A stretch of 64,000 nt of DNA. Source: Ficedula albicollis (taxonomy: Eukaryota > Chordata > Aves > Passeriformes > Muscicapidae). The translations under genes and the position numbers were made by a program. This document shows, one piece after another, positions 17,413 to 29,500 of the stretch. The stretch's first letter is position 1. Each line of letters opens with the position of its first letter. Below the pieces are notes generated by a model. The model ran no database searches. It had not been told where the DNA came from and was given only the letters and a program-made list of their open reading frames with translations. The stretch lies in assembly GCF_000247815.1 (NCBI RefSeq), contig NC_021683.1:6619880-6683879 (forward strand), in the 5' to 3' direction.

Positions 17413-20400
17413 TCCAACACAATAACTCCTCTCTACAGCAACAGGTTAGTTAAATCCGGTTTACATATTGCTGTCTCACGAGTGCTGCGGCCTTGATGCC
17501 GCCGTGACAAAACCAGGCTGCACTCAGACAGGAAAATGTGTTAAATTCTGCTGTGACTGGGAAAAAAAAAAGGAAAACCAACAAATATCAAAAGAACAAA
17601 CCACCAGGGAAAACTAAACCAACCAACCAACAAAACCAAGGTGAGGAACTGAAGGCGAGCACGGCCACACCACCTCCAGGGAAACCACACGGCACTGCTT
17701 GGACAAGAATGCAGGAGGAGTGAACCCAAAAAGGTCAGGGATTGGGCAAACCCTTATATATATATTATATATAGGTATTTATATATATATATCATCTGGA
17801 AGGACACGCTGAGAAAACAAGAGATCGCAGCGGTATCTACCGTAAAAAGGAGCTACGTAGCTTTCAGTCACACCAAGAAGGAAGCACACAGCAGAACAAA
17901 GTGGGGGACAAAGGGGGACACTGGTGTTTTGGGGTGGCCTTTTACTATGGGAGGGTTTGGGTGGGGCACGGGTCTCAGGGCCAAAAGCCCTCATATACCC
18001 GCTGGGAGCCCCAGGACCTCTGTGCCCTTCACTGGGGAGCAGGGATGGGGCCTGAGGGTAGAATGCTGTTGTGGGGCTGGGTGGGACCTGCTTCCAGCAG
18101 GCTGGTTCTGCTCGCCCAGGGGGTGGCACTGGTGGGGTCCCTGCTCAGGTCCTCCATGGACCACCTACAGAGACCTGAGCACCCATCCAGAGCCAGGGCC
18201 ATCCTTACCTGTGCCTCACAGCGGGCGCAGGAGGGGCTGGGCACTGCTGCTCTGGCCATCGCTGGGGTTATGCAATGACAGGGTCTCCATGCCGAGTGTG
18301 AGAGGCAGGAGCCGCCTGGAGTTGGTGGCCAGATGGGGCCCCACGGCCCGGGGGGAGCCAAGCCCTTGAGAGACGCCCTGCTCAGTGCACAGGCAAAATG
18401 CTGGAGGTGGGGTTGTGGATTTGGGGAGCCATGGTGGGTCTGCCAGCTGTGTGGGCAGAGCCAGACCATGGAGTGCTCCCCACATCCCATGGGTCACCCC
18501 ACACTGCCAGCACCCTGCAGTGAGGCATGCTGCAGGGCAGAGGGTGCTGAGGGCTCCCCAGCATGGCGGGGGGAGTGTCTCATCTTATTGCTAACGGCTC
18601 CTCGGTGATGACACCCACAGGTTGTGGCGAAACTTGAGGTGGGATTTGCTGTGTGACATCCCCTACAACAGTGGCTTCTGGACCCTGGCAGGCTCAGCCC
18701 AAGAGCTGGGGGTGGAACTGTCAGTGTGGCAGTGGCCAAGCCAGCCCATTCCCCCCTCCGCAGTGCATTTTGGCGGCAAACGGTAATTGCCCTTCTTGCA
18801 ACAAGGTATGAAGGAACTGCCACCACCGGTGAGGGCAGAGGCAGGGGGACACTCATGCCACCCTCCTGCCCTTATAGCTTCTGGAGTAGGGCTGACCCCT
18901 CTTCACTTGCACCAGGGCAGCCCTCAGGGTACATGACTAGGGCAAAGGGATAGTTTGGGATGTGATTTCTCATCAGGCTCAGCCAGCTCTGGGGTAGCAA
19001 GTCCTGGGTGTGCTGGGGGATCCTGTGCTAGCTCTCCTTAGAGAGTGCCATTAGGGAGAAACTAAAACTGCATCCCTAGGAACAGACCAGTGACCTCCCA
19101 GTAAGCGCTGCTCCCTGTTCCTGCCTTCCTTTTGGTCAGCCATCAGTTGAACTTGGGAGACCAACCTACCTCCTGTGTCCTCTCCACATGCTGTCCCATC
19201 CCATCATCCCATCCCATCCCAACATCCTGTCCCCATCTCACCACCCTGACCCTGCTACCCCATCCTGGCCCTGTCCCCCTGCCACCCACCCTCCTAAGCC
19301 GGGGCCAAGCCAACACTAGGGAGGGTGAGGACCAATGCAGAACCATGTGTGACTGCTGGACGAAGCCCCTCTCCTTCTCCTGTACCGGACAAGGGGATGA
19401 GGCCAACGGCAAAGAAGACAAATTGACCCCGAAGAAGCGAGGGCCCTGGTGGAGGATGTCCACGGGGCGGGTGGGTGCTGGCGGGATGCTGACGGATGGG
19501 AGATGGCTCTGAAGGAGACGCCGGCGGCGGGCGCGGACCTCAGCACGATACCTCCATGGTGTGGTTGATCTGCCCCATGGCCTCGGCGCTCTCCGAGTGG
19601 GTGCAGGCGCGCGGGCGGGTGCCATCCACGGAGCTGGCGCTGGTGAGCGAGGCCGTGCGGGAGCGTGCCAGGCGGGTCATGCTGGCAGATGGCACTGCAC
19701 GGGCACAGAGACACGGCCGGGCGGCTCAGAGCCCCTGAACACCTGAGGGGCCTGAGCCAACGCCGCCGCCAGCCCTGCCCCCGATGCGACCGAGCCTGGG
19801 CACAAGCTTGCAGCAAGCGGTGCTGTGACAACATGAGCAGCTCCAGGCTGGTAAGGGACAGCAGGGCGGGGTGCTCTGGGGCAGGCTGAACACTGGGCTC
19901 ACTCCTGGGCATGCAACCCCTGGGCATCAGGCAGTGGGGGACCCCTGATGACCACGCTCCAGGAAAGGAGTGAGCTGGGATCAGTGCTCCCCTGGCTGCC
20001 CAGGGTGTGCGGGGAAGGTGACACCCTCCCCCAGCCAGATGGCCAGTGGGCACAGCTCCTGGCGCACCTGGAGGAGGGCACAGTGGGCACACTGCCAAGA
20101 CTGTGCCTGCAGAGAGGGGGAATTCTCCGAATGCCATTTCTCAGCCCCCAGCCCTGGCTCGGGGTGCCGTCTCAGGCAAAGCAGAGCGAGGCAGTGGGCA
20201 TCCAGCTGGGAAGGGCCAGTCCTGCACCCAGGCTGCTCCCAAAGGTGCCCAGGCAGCTCAAGGGCACAGGCCAGGCAGGCACCATGCAGCAGCGGGCACT
20301 GAGCGGTACCTGTGCCTCCACTCAGCCTGCGGTCCTTCAGGTGGGTGACTGGCAGGGGCAGGAGAAGGGCAGGGAGGGCAGAGAGAGAGTGTCAGCCCTG

Positions 20401-20510
20401 TTGGCCACTCTGCTGGGCCAGGAGCCCCTGCCCAGCCCACGTGTGCCTGCACACGGAGCTGTCCCTGTGCACACAGACTGCACACATACATGTGCAACAG
20501 ACCTGCAAGC

Positions 20511-20543
<33 letters not shown>

Positions 20544-23500
20544 ACAGACCTGCAAACACACACATGTACACATGGACTTTGCAAACATGCACACAGGTAT
20601 AAACACACACACAACACACACGTGGTCATAAACTGTGCACACACACATGCACAGACTTCTGCACGTGGGCTCTGCTTGTCTTTGCTGCACACACACAGCC
20701 GCTGCTCCTGCATGCCCACACACACACACATGCACACCTACACAGGGAGCCTGACACATATGTACACACAGAGCCCTTGGAGACACATCTGTGTGCACAC
20801 AGAGCCTGTACCCCCCAGGGCCCTGTGGATACACGGACAGACAGACCTGCAGCGGGTCAGCACACTGGCACACACACACAGCACACACAGACCCACACCA
20901 GCCCCACACCCAGCCCCAGCACTCACTGTAGCCCATGCCTTGCAGGAAATACTTGAAGGCTTCAGTCAGCTTTCCTGGCTGTAGGGAGAGAGCAGGGTGA
21001 GCTGAGCTGAGCTGAGCTGAGCTGAGCTGAGCCAAGCCGAGGCAGCACTGAGGCTGAGATCCCTTCTCAGCCCCAAGCAGCTTCTGGTAACCCCAGTGTA
21101 AGACCCCTATGCCCTCATCAGCCCATCCCCAGCTAGCCAAGGACAGCACCAGTGCATGTCTCAGGGCCCAGTACGCCCAGATAACTGGGGAAATTGTGAG
21201 GGCTCACCTGTGTGACCTGGGGCAGCCCACCAGAGTCAGCCATCTGCAAAGAGAAGGTCCTGTTTAGTTTGGGAGGGTTCCTGTAGTGCCCAACATCCCC
21301 CAGGCAGGATGCCACTGCTGGGGTCACCCTGCTGTCCCCATACAGCCCCAGCTTCAAGGGCCATGATGGACCTGGAATGGGGAGATGGGGACACCCTGCA
21401 GCTCTGGGGCAGAAGGCAATGGGGCACTTCATAGGCAGCAAGGACCTACCACCCTGCTGCCCCTTGCCAGCATCCTACCTTCAGGAATGTGGTGTTGGTG
21501 GGATCCAGCTTGGAGTTACACTCCACCTGTGGGCAGAAGAGGTGGTATTAGCACGCTAGTAAGCCAGGAGCCAAGCAGAAATTGTCCACATGTACCACCA
21601 CTGACCCACAGCATTCCAGCTGGCAAATCCCACCCCAGCCAGGAGCAGACACAGGGCACTAGGGGAGCAGGACCACCATCCCCTGCCATGGGACAGAGGG
21701 GACTTTCCTCCTGTCAGTCTGGGCAAGGGTAAAGACTGGAATGGGAGGTGAGAGGACTGGTGAGGCATTCTGTGCGTGCACACAAGTGTGCCAGCAGTGT
21801 GGGTGCACGTGGCCGAGCAGGGAGTGTGCCCATGTGCCAACACATCTGAGCGTGACAGCGTGAGCACATCTGGCATATGAAGAAGGGGAAGTTTTCCAGG
21901 TGTGGCAACCACACGCAGCTGCACGTGCACAGGTGCCCACAGGAGCAGGCAGGTCTGCACACGCTCCCAGCCCCAGGAGTGCCGTGAGTCTGAGCAGGCA
22001 GAGAACATGTGCGTGGGCACCGCCCGCCTGCCACCCTGCAGCTCTGCCCCGTCACTCACCACCCCCTCCTCAGCAGGAGCGTTGTCTCCAACCACCAGCA
22101 TCACGGGGCAGCTGGAAGCGAGAGGAGAAAGGGGCCTGGTCAGGGTTTGCTCTGAGTGAACTCCACTGCCCCGGGACCCCTCTGTGCCTTGCTGGCGTGA
22201 CTCTTACCGCAGCGTCTTGGCATTGGGCACAGTCCCAGGCCGGTTGATGTCCAGGTCCCTGCGGCTGATGGAGGAGAAAGGCCAGTGTGAGCTCACGGGC
22301 AGGTGCCACCACCGATGCCATAGCACAATGATCAGGCCACTGCCAGCCCCAAGAAGCCACACCCAGCCCCGTTGCCCTGGCACCTTGTGCCACAGCCTGT
22401 GCAGAGCCCGTGCCACAGAATGCAGCACCCAGCAGCGTGGCAGGGCTCCCAGCCCCCTGCATGCATGGGACAGCATCTCTGCCCCCTTTCCCAGGCCTGT
22501 GCAGGAGTGCAGGAGGAGATGTGGCAATGTGTACCCATGGTGGTGGGCTCTGGGACATGGCAAGACTCTGGCTCAGGTACCACCACTCCCATATCCCCAG
22601 CCAGCAGTGGCAGACAACTTTGCACTGCTGCCTGCATGCACTGGAGGGTGATGACAGCACCCAACAGTGACCTCAGAGCCACCCACCAGCACTGCAGCCC
22701 CTCTCCTTAGCACAGACAGGACACAGCCCAGCAGCACTGGAGCACTCACCCGTTGTACATGTTGAGGAAGAGCTGGAGGTTGAACTGGTTCACCACACTG
22801 CCGATCTGCTGCCGGTAACTCTGCACCAGCTCCGTGTTGTTCATCAGCTCTTCCTGTGCCAGCAGGGGATGGATTTCAGGGCAGCTGCTGGGGACACACC
22901 CTGCTCCCCCAGTCCTGCCCATGCCATGCCAGCCAGCACAGATGAGGAGGAGGATGCTGGGCAGTGCAGCTGGGCACAGTGGTGCTGCAGGCAGCACTCC
23001 CAGCCAGGACATGGGCACGAGTCACACACTCATCAAGGTTAAGCCTCAGACCAGGCAGGGCTTGACTGAGCCCAACTCTGCACATGGGACAGGTCCAGTG
23101 GCACTGTGGCACCTGGCAGGGCACAGCCCAGGTGACCCAGCTGGGATGCTGGGCCAGGGGCTGGTGGCAGGGGCCCAGAGGATGCACAGCCCTTACCTGG
23201 CTGAACAGGTGGGACAGGACAATGTCCGGCAGCGTGCTGGTGAGGCCAGAGAGCTGTGGAGGGAGCACAGGGAGTTACTGCACTGCCAGGGCTGCCTCCT
23301 GCCCCAGGAAGCCACCAGCACTGGGAGGAGGGGTCAGGGCCCTGCTCACCTTGGCAGCTGCCCAGTCAATCCAGCCTTTGCCGTTGGGGTCAATGTTCAT
23401 AAGGACCAGCCCTTCGACCAGGTCAGGGAAGATGAGCTGCAGTGAGCAAGAGGGGAGAGGCTCAGAGGGGAGGGGAGATGTGCCCTGAGCAGCCCCCCAC

Positions 23501-26500
23501 CAGAGCCACTGCATAGGCATTGCATGGAGCTGATGTGACCCTGTCCTGGGAGCAATGGGAGACCTGTGACAGGACTGCCCAGCCACTGTGGCCTTGGCCC
23601 CCCAACCCTCCAGGAGCCTTTGCAGCAACACAGACTGTCTGGAGGTATCAGCTCCTGCTCCTCCCCATGCTCTGCACTGACAGCAGGTACAAGCAACTCA
23701 AGGCCAGCCCATGCCAGCCCCAGGCTCACCGCAAACTTGGCCAGCACGTAGGCTCCTGCCCCAACACCGATCCCGATCACGTACTTGAACCTGAAAATAG
23801 GGAGAGGTCCATATGAGGGGACAGCAGGCTCCAACACGTTCCCTGGGACACCCCTCCACCCACAGCAAGAAGACTTGCAGGAAGCAAACTTAAAGGGACA
23901 ACTCCCCGAGCCCCAAATCCTTGTCCATCTGTCCATCTCCCTGCCCAGGACCCTCAGCCAGCAGCGGTGGAGGAGAGGCGGACTCACCCGAAATGCTGCA
24001 CCACGCTGGGTAACATGGCAGCCAGCTGGTCCATGGATGGATACTGGTACCTGCGGCACAGGGAGGCACAGGATGCTGGTTATGGAACCTGTTCAGAGCA
24101 GAGTGCCTGGGACAGGGCAGCTGGGCTGCTTGAAATGGGCAAGGAAATGCCCCCCACCTGCAAACCACCCTATAGCCCACTCTGGGCCAGTCGTCTGCCA
24201 CAGGATTTGGCACGGTTTGCAAAGACCCACAGGCAGGGCACAGCTGCCAGGCAGCAACAACCCAAGGTTCAGGGAGGTGACATCCCAGCAGGCACAGTGA
24301 GCCCCTGCAGCTGGCACCTACCCCTGAGGGAACTGTGAGGCTCCTGCCTGCTGTCCTGGAGCATCCACGTGGCACACAACGAAGTGCTTCGTGATCTCCT
24401 GCATGTCCTCGTAGTTGAAGAAGGTGTTGAAACAGAGCTTGTCTGTCAAAGGGCAGGTGGGTATCAGAGACCAAACACCCAAACACTGGGGCCCCGTGGG
24501 CCAGGGGAGCATGGGCAGAAGCAGACCACCCTCCCACTGCCCTTCAGCCTGAGGTGACATGCCACCAAAACCATCCCATCCCCTTCCCTCCAGGCTCCTT
24601 GTCCTCACAGCAGAGACCACAGCTACTGTTAGCAAGGGCTGCATGCCTACAGGGGTCAGGAGGCATGGGGATGGACAGACACAGCCAGCACAATGAGGAG
24701 TTTGGGGTGACCTCACTGGGGAGCCTCAGAAGGGACTGAGGAATGCAGAACCCAGGATTGCAAGACCACCCAGTGGGCAGCAGGATTAGCAGCGTGGGGT
24801 ATTAGCCCTGTCCAAAATCCCCAGATTTGAGGATTGTCCAAAATCACAGGATTTGAGGAACAGCTGCAAATCTCCCTGCTTGGAAAGAGTCAAAGAAATA
24901 TCCCCAGTACTGCCGTGGACAAAACCCCACCATTGCTGGGGCTTGGAGGGGTGCTGTCCCTTGGCATCAGTGCTGGGACATCCCTCCCAAAACGTGGGGT
25001 CAGGCAGGCTGTAAGGCCCATGGCAGCCAGCGTGACGTGCAGCTGAACAGCCAGAGCTGCTGCAATGGTGACACAGCTCATGTAGCATGTCAGTGACTCA
25101 GCCTCAGCCGCCAGCCGAGCGGAGATGCTTCTCCCCACTCGCAGGGAATCGGGGATCCTGGCTCAGCTGGAGGGACAGCCCTGGACAGGCTCTGGGGTGC
25201 AGGTCCAGGGCTGACAGAAAGTGCAGCATCTCCACATCAGAGCCCCAGCTCGGGGTCCCTCCTTCCCTGCTGTTCCCAGACTCTTTTATTCCCCACTGTG
25301 CCCTGCTGCCAGCTGCATCCATGCTCTGAATATCAACGGGCTGGCAGCAGCAGTGAGGACCAGCCCAGCATCCCCCATGTCCCATCCCTGCCTGGTGTGG
25401 GCAGGCAGGCAGCCAGCACCGGGGTGGCCAAGCACTCCCGGCTGTGCCTGGCCTGGGCTTTGTGTCCAGCTGAGCATCCAAACTCCCCTGGTGCCTGCAG
25501 ATGCCTGGGTGCAGCCATGGGGGGAGGCAGAGGAGCTGAGCCAGGGGCAATGTCCTGGCAGCCCGTGGAGCCTGGGGCTCAGCCCTGCCTGCCCTGCAGC
25601 CCAGCCCAGCAGCAGCACTCACGGTTGAGGCCCACATCGTGGTAGGTCAGGATGGCCGGGCGGTTCCCCTTGGGAGAGCCCCGGATGACCACGTGCAGCA
25701 GCCCGTAGGGGGTCTCAATGTCGTGTTCCTGGGGAAGAGGAGAGATGGGTGATGCCCACCGGCCCTAAGACATCCTTTCATCCTCTCCTGCCCCGCCATC
25801 ACACCCTTCACTGCTGCTTCCCCAAATGGCTGCGTCCCGAGGGACAACATGGGAAAGAGGAGCAGCTGTCCCAGGAAAAAAAGGGAAGGGAAGGGAAGGG
25901 AAGGGAAGGGAAGACTTTGGATAGGATCACAGGATGCAGGATTCGACATGTGTATCATGGGATGGGATCACAGGATGGTATCAAGGGATGGATCCAAGAG
26001 GGCTTGAGAGAGACGGATAATAGGATGGGACAGGTTGACCACAGGGCAGAAGAGGAGATCTTCAAGGGCTTGCGACTGAGAAAAATTTGGCAACAGGGTT
26101 GGGATTCACAGCATGGCCCAGTTGGGTGCAGATTCAATGTATCTGGGACAAACAGGCAGAGGTCAGACCCTGGACAGCACTCCAGGAAATGCTGCAACCT
26201 GATCCCAAAATTACAGTTAAAGTAGCTTTAAAACCCCTGGTCTGAAATGGCAGTGCCCCTACACAGAGAAAAAAAACTACCCCGTGCCTCAGTTTCCCTG
26301 TCTAGGAGGGCTCCTTTCCTTCCACATCCTGGCCCTTTCTCCCAGCCAGCACAGGAAACTGAGCCCAGGTGCTCCCCAAGGACAAGGGACCAGAGGTCCC
26401 CTCCAGATGCCCGTGCCTGCCAGCCAGTCCAGCAGCAGTGACCTCGAGGCTGGGATCTGCTGGGAGCATCATGTGCTGAGCAGGGCAGGGCAGGGGAGGA

Positions 26501-29500
26501 TGGCAGGGTGCCCAAGCATCACTGCTGGCACTGGCAGCCCCATGGCTGGGCTGGTGGGAGGGAGCAGGTACGTGGATGCTCACGCGGGTTCCACGCCACC
26601 AAGGACTCTGAAGGACACGGGCCTGGCTGGGAGGAACCGCCTGGGGACAGGGTCTCCTCACTGCAGTGCCTCCCCTCACTGAGACCTGCCTTCCTGGGGG
26701 AGCACAGTGGCCAAAAGCAGATCCAGGGCTCTGTGGAGACATCTCTTGGCTCCTCCCAAGGGCACCCTGACACCAGCACCCTATCCACAGCTGTCCCTCC
26801 ACCCCCTGCAGCTGCATCAGGCAGAAGTCCATGAGCAGTGACATCCTTCTGCAACAACAGATTGGGACACTGAGGCAGAGGAAGGGCCTGGCCCAAGGTC
26901 ACAGAGCAGGAGGCGTCCATGTGGTCTGGTCCTGGGCACAGGGCTGCCTCCTTGCCATCACCATCCCCGTGGTCCCCATCACAGCCCCAACAGCTCAGCT
27001 TTCAATCCTACCCCAAAATCGCCTGCCCAAGGCAGCAGATCCATGCTCAGCACTGCTCCTGCCTGCCCCCCACCAATCCAGGCACATCCTGCCCATGGTG
27101 CAGCCTCTGCAGCACTGCTGGGTACCACAGCCCTGCCCTTTGCCGCAGGGATGCTCGCTGGGAAAGAGGCTTGGATGCAGGAGATGCAGGGGCTGCAGGC
27201 AGCAAGGAGAGAGGGGCACAGACACCCCACAGCCCCAGCAAGGAGGGCCATGGGGGTCTCAGCACCCATAGGTGTCTGACAGAGCCCATCCATGTCCAGG
27301 CTACCTGCTCACCGCTGCAGTGCTCCCACCTCACTCACCCCCTCTGCACCAGCCTGTTGGAAGGGAAGGCAAGGGAAGGGGAGGGAAGGGAAGGGAAGGG
27401 AAGGGAAGGGAAGACTTTGGATAGGATCACAGGATGCAGGATTCGACATGTGTATCATGGGATGGGATCACAGGATGGTATCAAGGGATGGATCCAAGAG
27501 GGCTTGAGAGAGACGGATAATAGGATGGGACAGGTTGACCACAGGGCAGAAGAGGAGATCTTCAAGGGCTTGCGACTGAGAAAAATTTGGCAACAGGGTT
27601 GGGATTCACAGCATGGCCCAGTTGGGTGCAGATTCAATGTATCTGGGACAAACAGGCAGAGGTCAGACCCTGGACAGCACTCCAGGAAATGCTGCAACCT
27701 GATCCCAAAATTACAGTTAAAGTAGCTTTAAAACCCCTGGTCTGAAATGGCAGTGCCCCTACACAGAGAAAAAAAACTACCCCGTGCCTCAGTTTCCCTG
27801 TCTAGGAGGGCTCCTTTCCTTCCACATCCTGGCCCTTTCTCCCAGCCAGCACAGGAAACTGAGCCCAGGTGCTCCCCAAGGACAAGGGACCAGAGGTCCC
27901 CTCCAGATGCCCGTGCCTGCCAGCCAGTCCAGCAGCAGTGACCTCGAGGCTGGGATCTGCTGGGAGCATCATGTGCTGAGCAGGGCAGGGCAGGGGAGGA
28001 TGGCAGGGTGCCCAAGCATCACTGCTGGCACTGGCAGCCCCATGGCTGGGCTGGTGGGAGGGAGCAGGTACGTGGATGCTCACGCGGGTTCCACGCCACC
28101 AAGGACTCTGAAGGACACGGGCCTGGCTGGGAGGAACCGCCTGGGGACAGGGTCTCCTCACTGCAGTGCCTCCCCTCACTGAGACCTGCCTTCCTGGGGG
28201 AGCACAGTGGCCAAAAGCAGATCCAGGGCTCTGTGGAGACATCTCTTGGCTCCTCCCAAGGGCACCCTGACACCAGCACCCTATCCACAGCTGTCCCTCC
28301 ACCCCCTGCAGCTGCATCAGGCAGAAGTCCATGAGCAGTGACATCCTTCTGCAACAACAGATTGGGACACTGAGGCAGAGGAAGGGCCTGGCCCAAGGTC
28401 ACAGAGCAGGAGGCGTCCATGTGGTCTGGTCCTGGGCACAGGGCTGCCTCCTTGCCATCACCATCCCCGTGGTCCCCATCACAGCCCCAACAGCTCAGCT
28501 TTCAATCCTACCCCAAAATCGCCTGCCCAAGGCAGCAGATCCATGCTCAGCACTGCTCCTGCCTGCCCCCCACCAATCCAGGCACATCCTGCCCATGGTG
28601 CAGCCTCTGCAGCACTGCTGGGTACCACAGCCCTGCCCTTTGCCGCAGGGATGCTCGCTGGGAAAGAGGCTTGGATGCAGGAGATGCAGGGGCTGCAGGC
28701 AGCAAGGAGAGAGGGGCACAGACACCCCACAGCCCCAGCAAGGAGGGCCATGGGGGTCTCAGCACCCATAGGTGTCTGACAGAGCCCATCCATGTCCAGG
28801 CTACCTGCTCACCGCTGCAGTGCTCCCACCTCACTCACCCCCTCTGCACCAGCCTGTTGCCGTCGGTTGTTTCCATCACCACAGAGGCCAGAAAGCAACT
28901 GAGGGGCTGCTTCAAAACAGCCAGAGACCCTCTCCCTCTGCAGCTCAGGGCGTGGGCAAGGGGCAGCGTGCCCCCGCCAGCACACAGCCCCAGCACGGGC
29001 CACAGCTCAGCCTCAGCCTGGCACAGCATCCCTGCCGGGCTCGGGGAGGACAGGCTCAAGGACAATGCGTCCCCAAAACCTGCAGCACATCAGGGATGCG
29101 GCAGCAGGGCTGGACAAGGAAGGGCTCCCCAGCAGCGGGTCCTCCCTGCCCCAATGCCTGCCTGAGCCACGCCGAGCCCTGCTGGGTGCAGAGATGAGCA
29201 GGAGAGACGCTGGGGCAAAACACCCGGGGAGGGAAGGAGGGAGGGAAGGAGGGCAGCGAGCAGGGGCACGGCGGTACCTACCCCATCCCAGCACTCCGGC
29301 ATGGCGAGAACTGCGGGCGGGGATGCTCAGTGGGCCAAGCTGCAGGTGCCGGAGCGGTGCACGGTGAAGCAGCGGCGGGGAGAAACGCAGCTCTGCGCTG
29401 GCTCAGCCCCTCGCCCGCATTTATAGCGGAGCCCCAGCCCTGCGCTGAGCCCTCCCTCGCCCTTCCCCCTCGGCAGGTTTGGCCTCCATTGCAGGCGAGC

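Larger units (their letters stand above)
17391..19539 (-). other. NDRG4: NDRG4 3' UTR
   Basis: About 2.1 kb from the stop codon to AATAAA signals on the minus strand at 17407-17412 and 17391-17396. It contains an AT-rich run near 17755-17792. The overlapping ORFs are not supported. Confidence 0.7.

Noticed and set aside
20258..21149. Cys/Val- and His/Thr-rich ORFs
   Set aside because: Translations of CA-rich microsatellite in an NDRG4 intron; they run through a real NDRG4 exon in the wrong context.
26228..29197. Paired identical ORFs 1,500 bp apart
   Set aside because: Duplicated intronic sequence; no homology, and the pairing only reflects the tandem copy.
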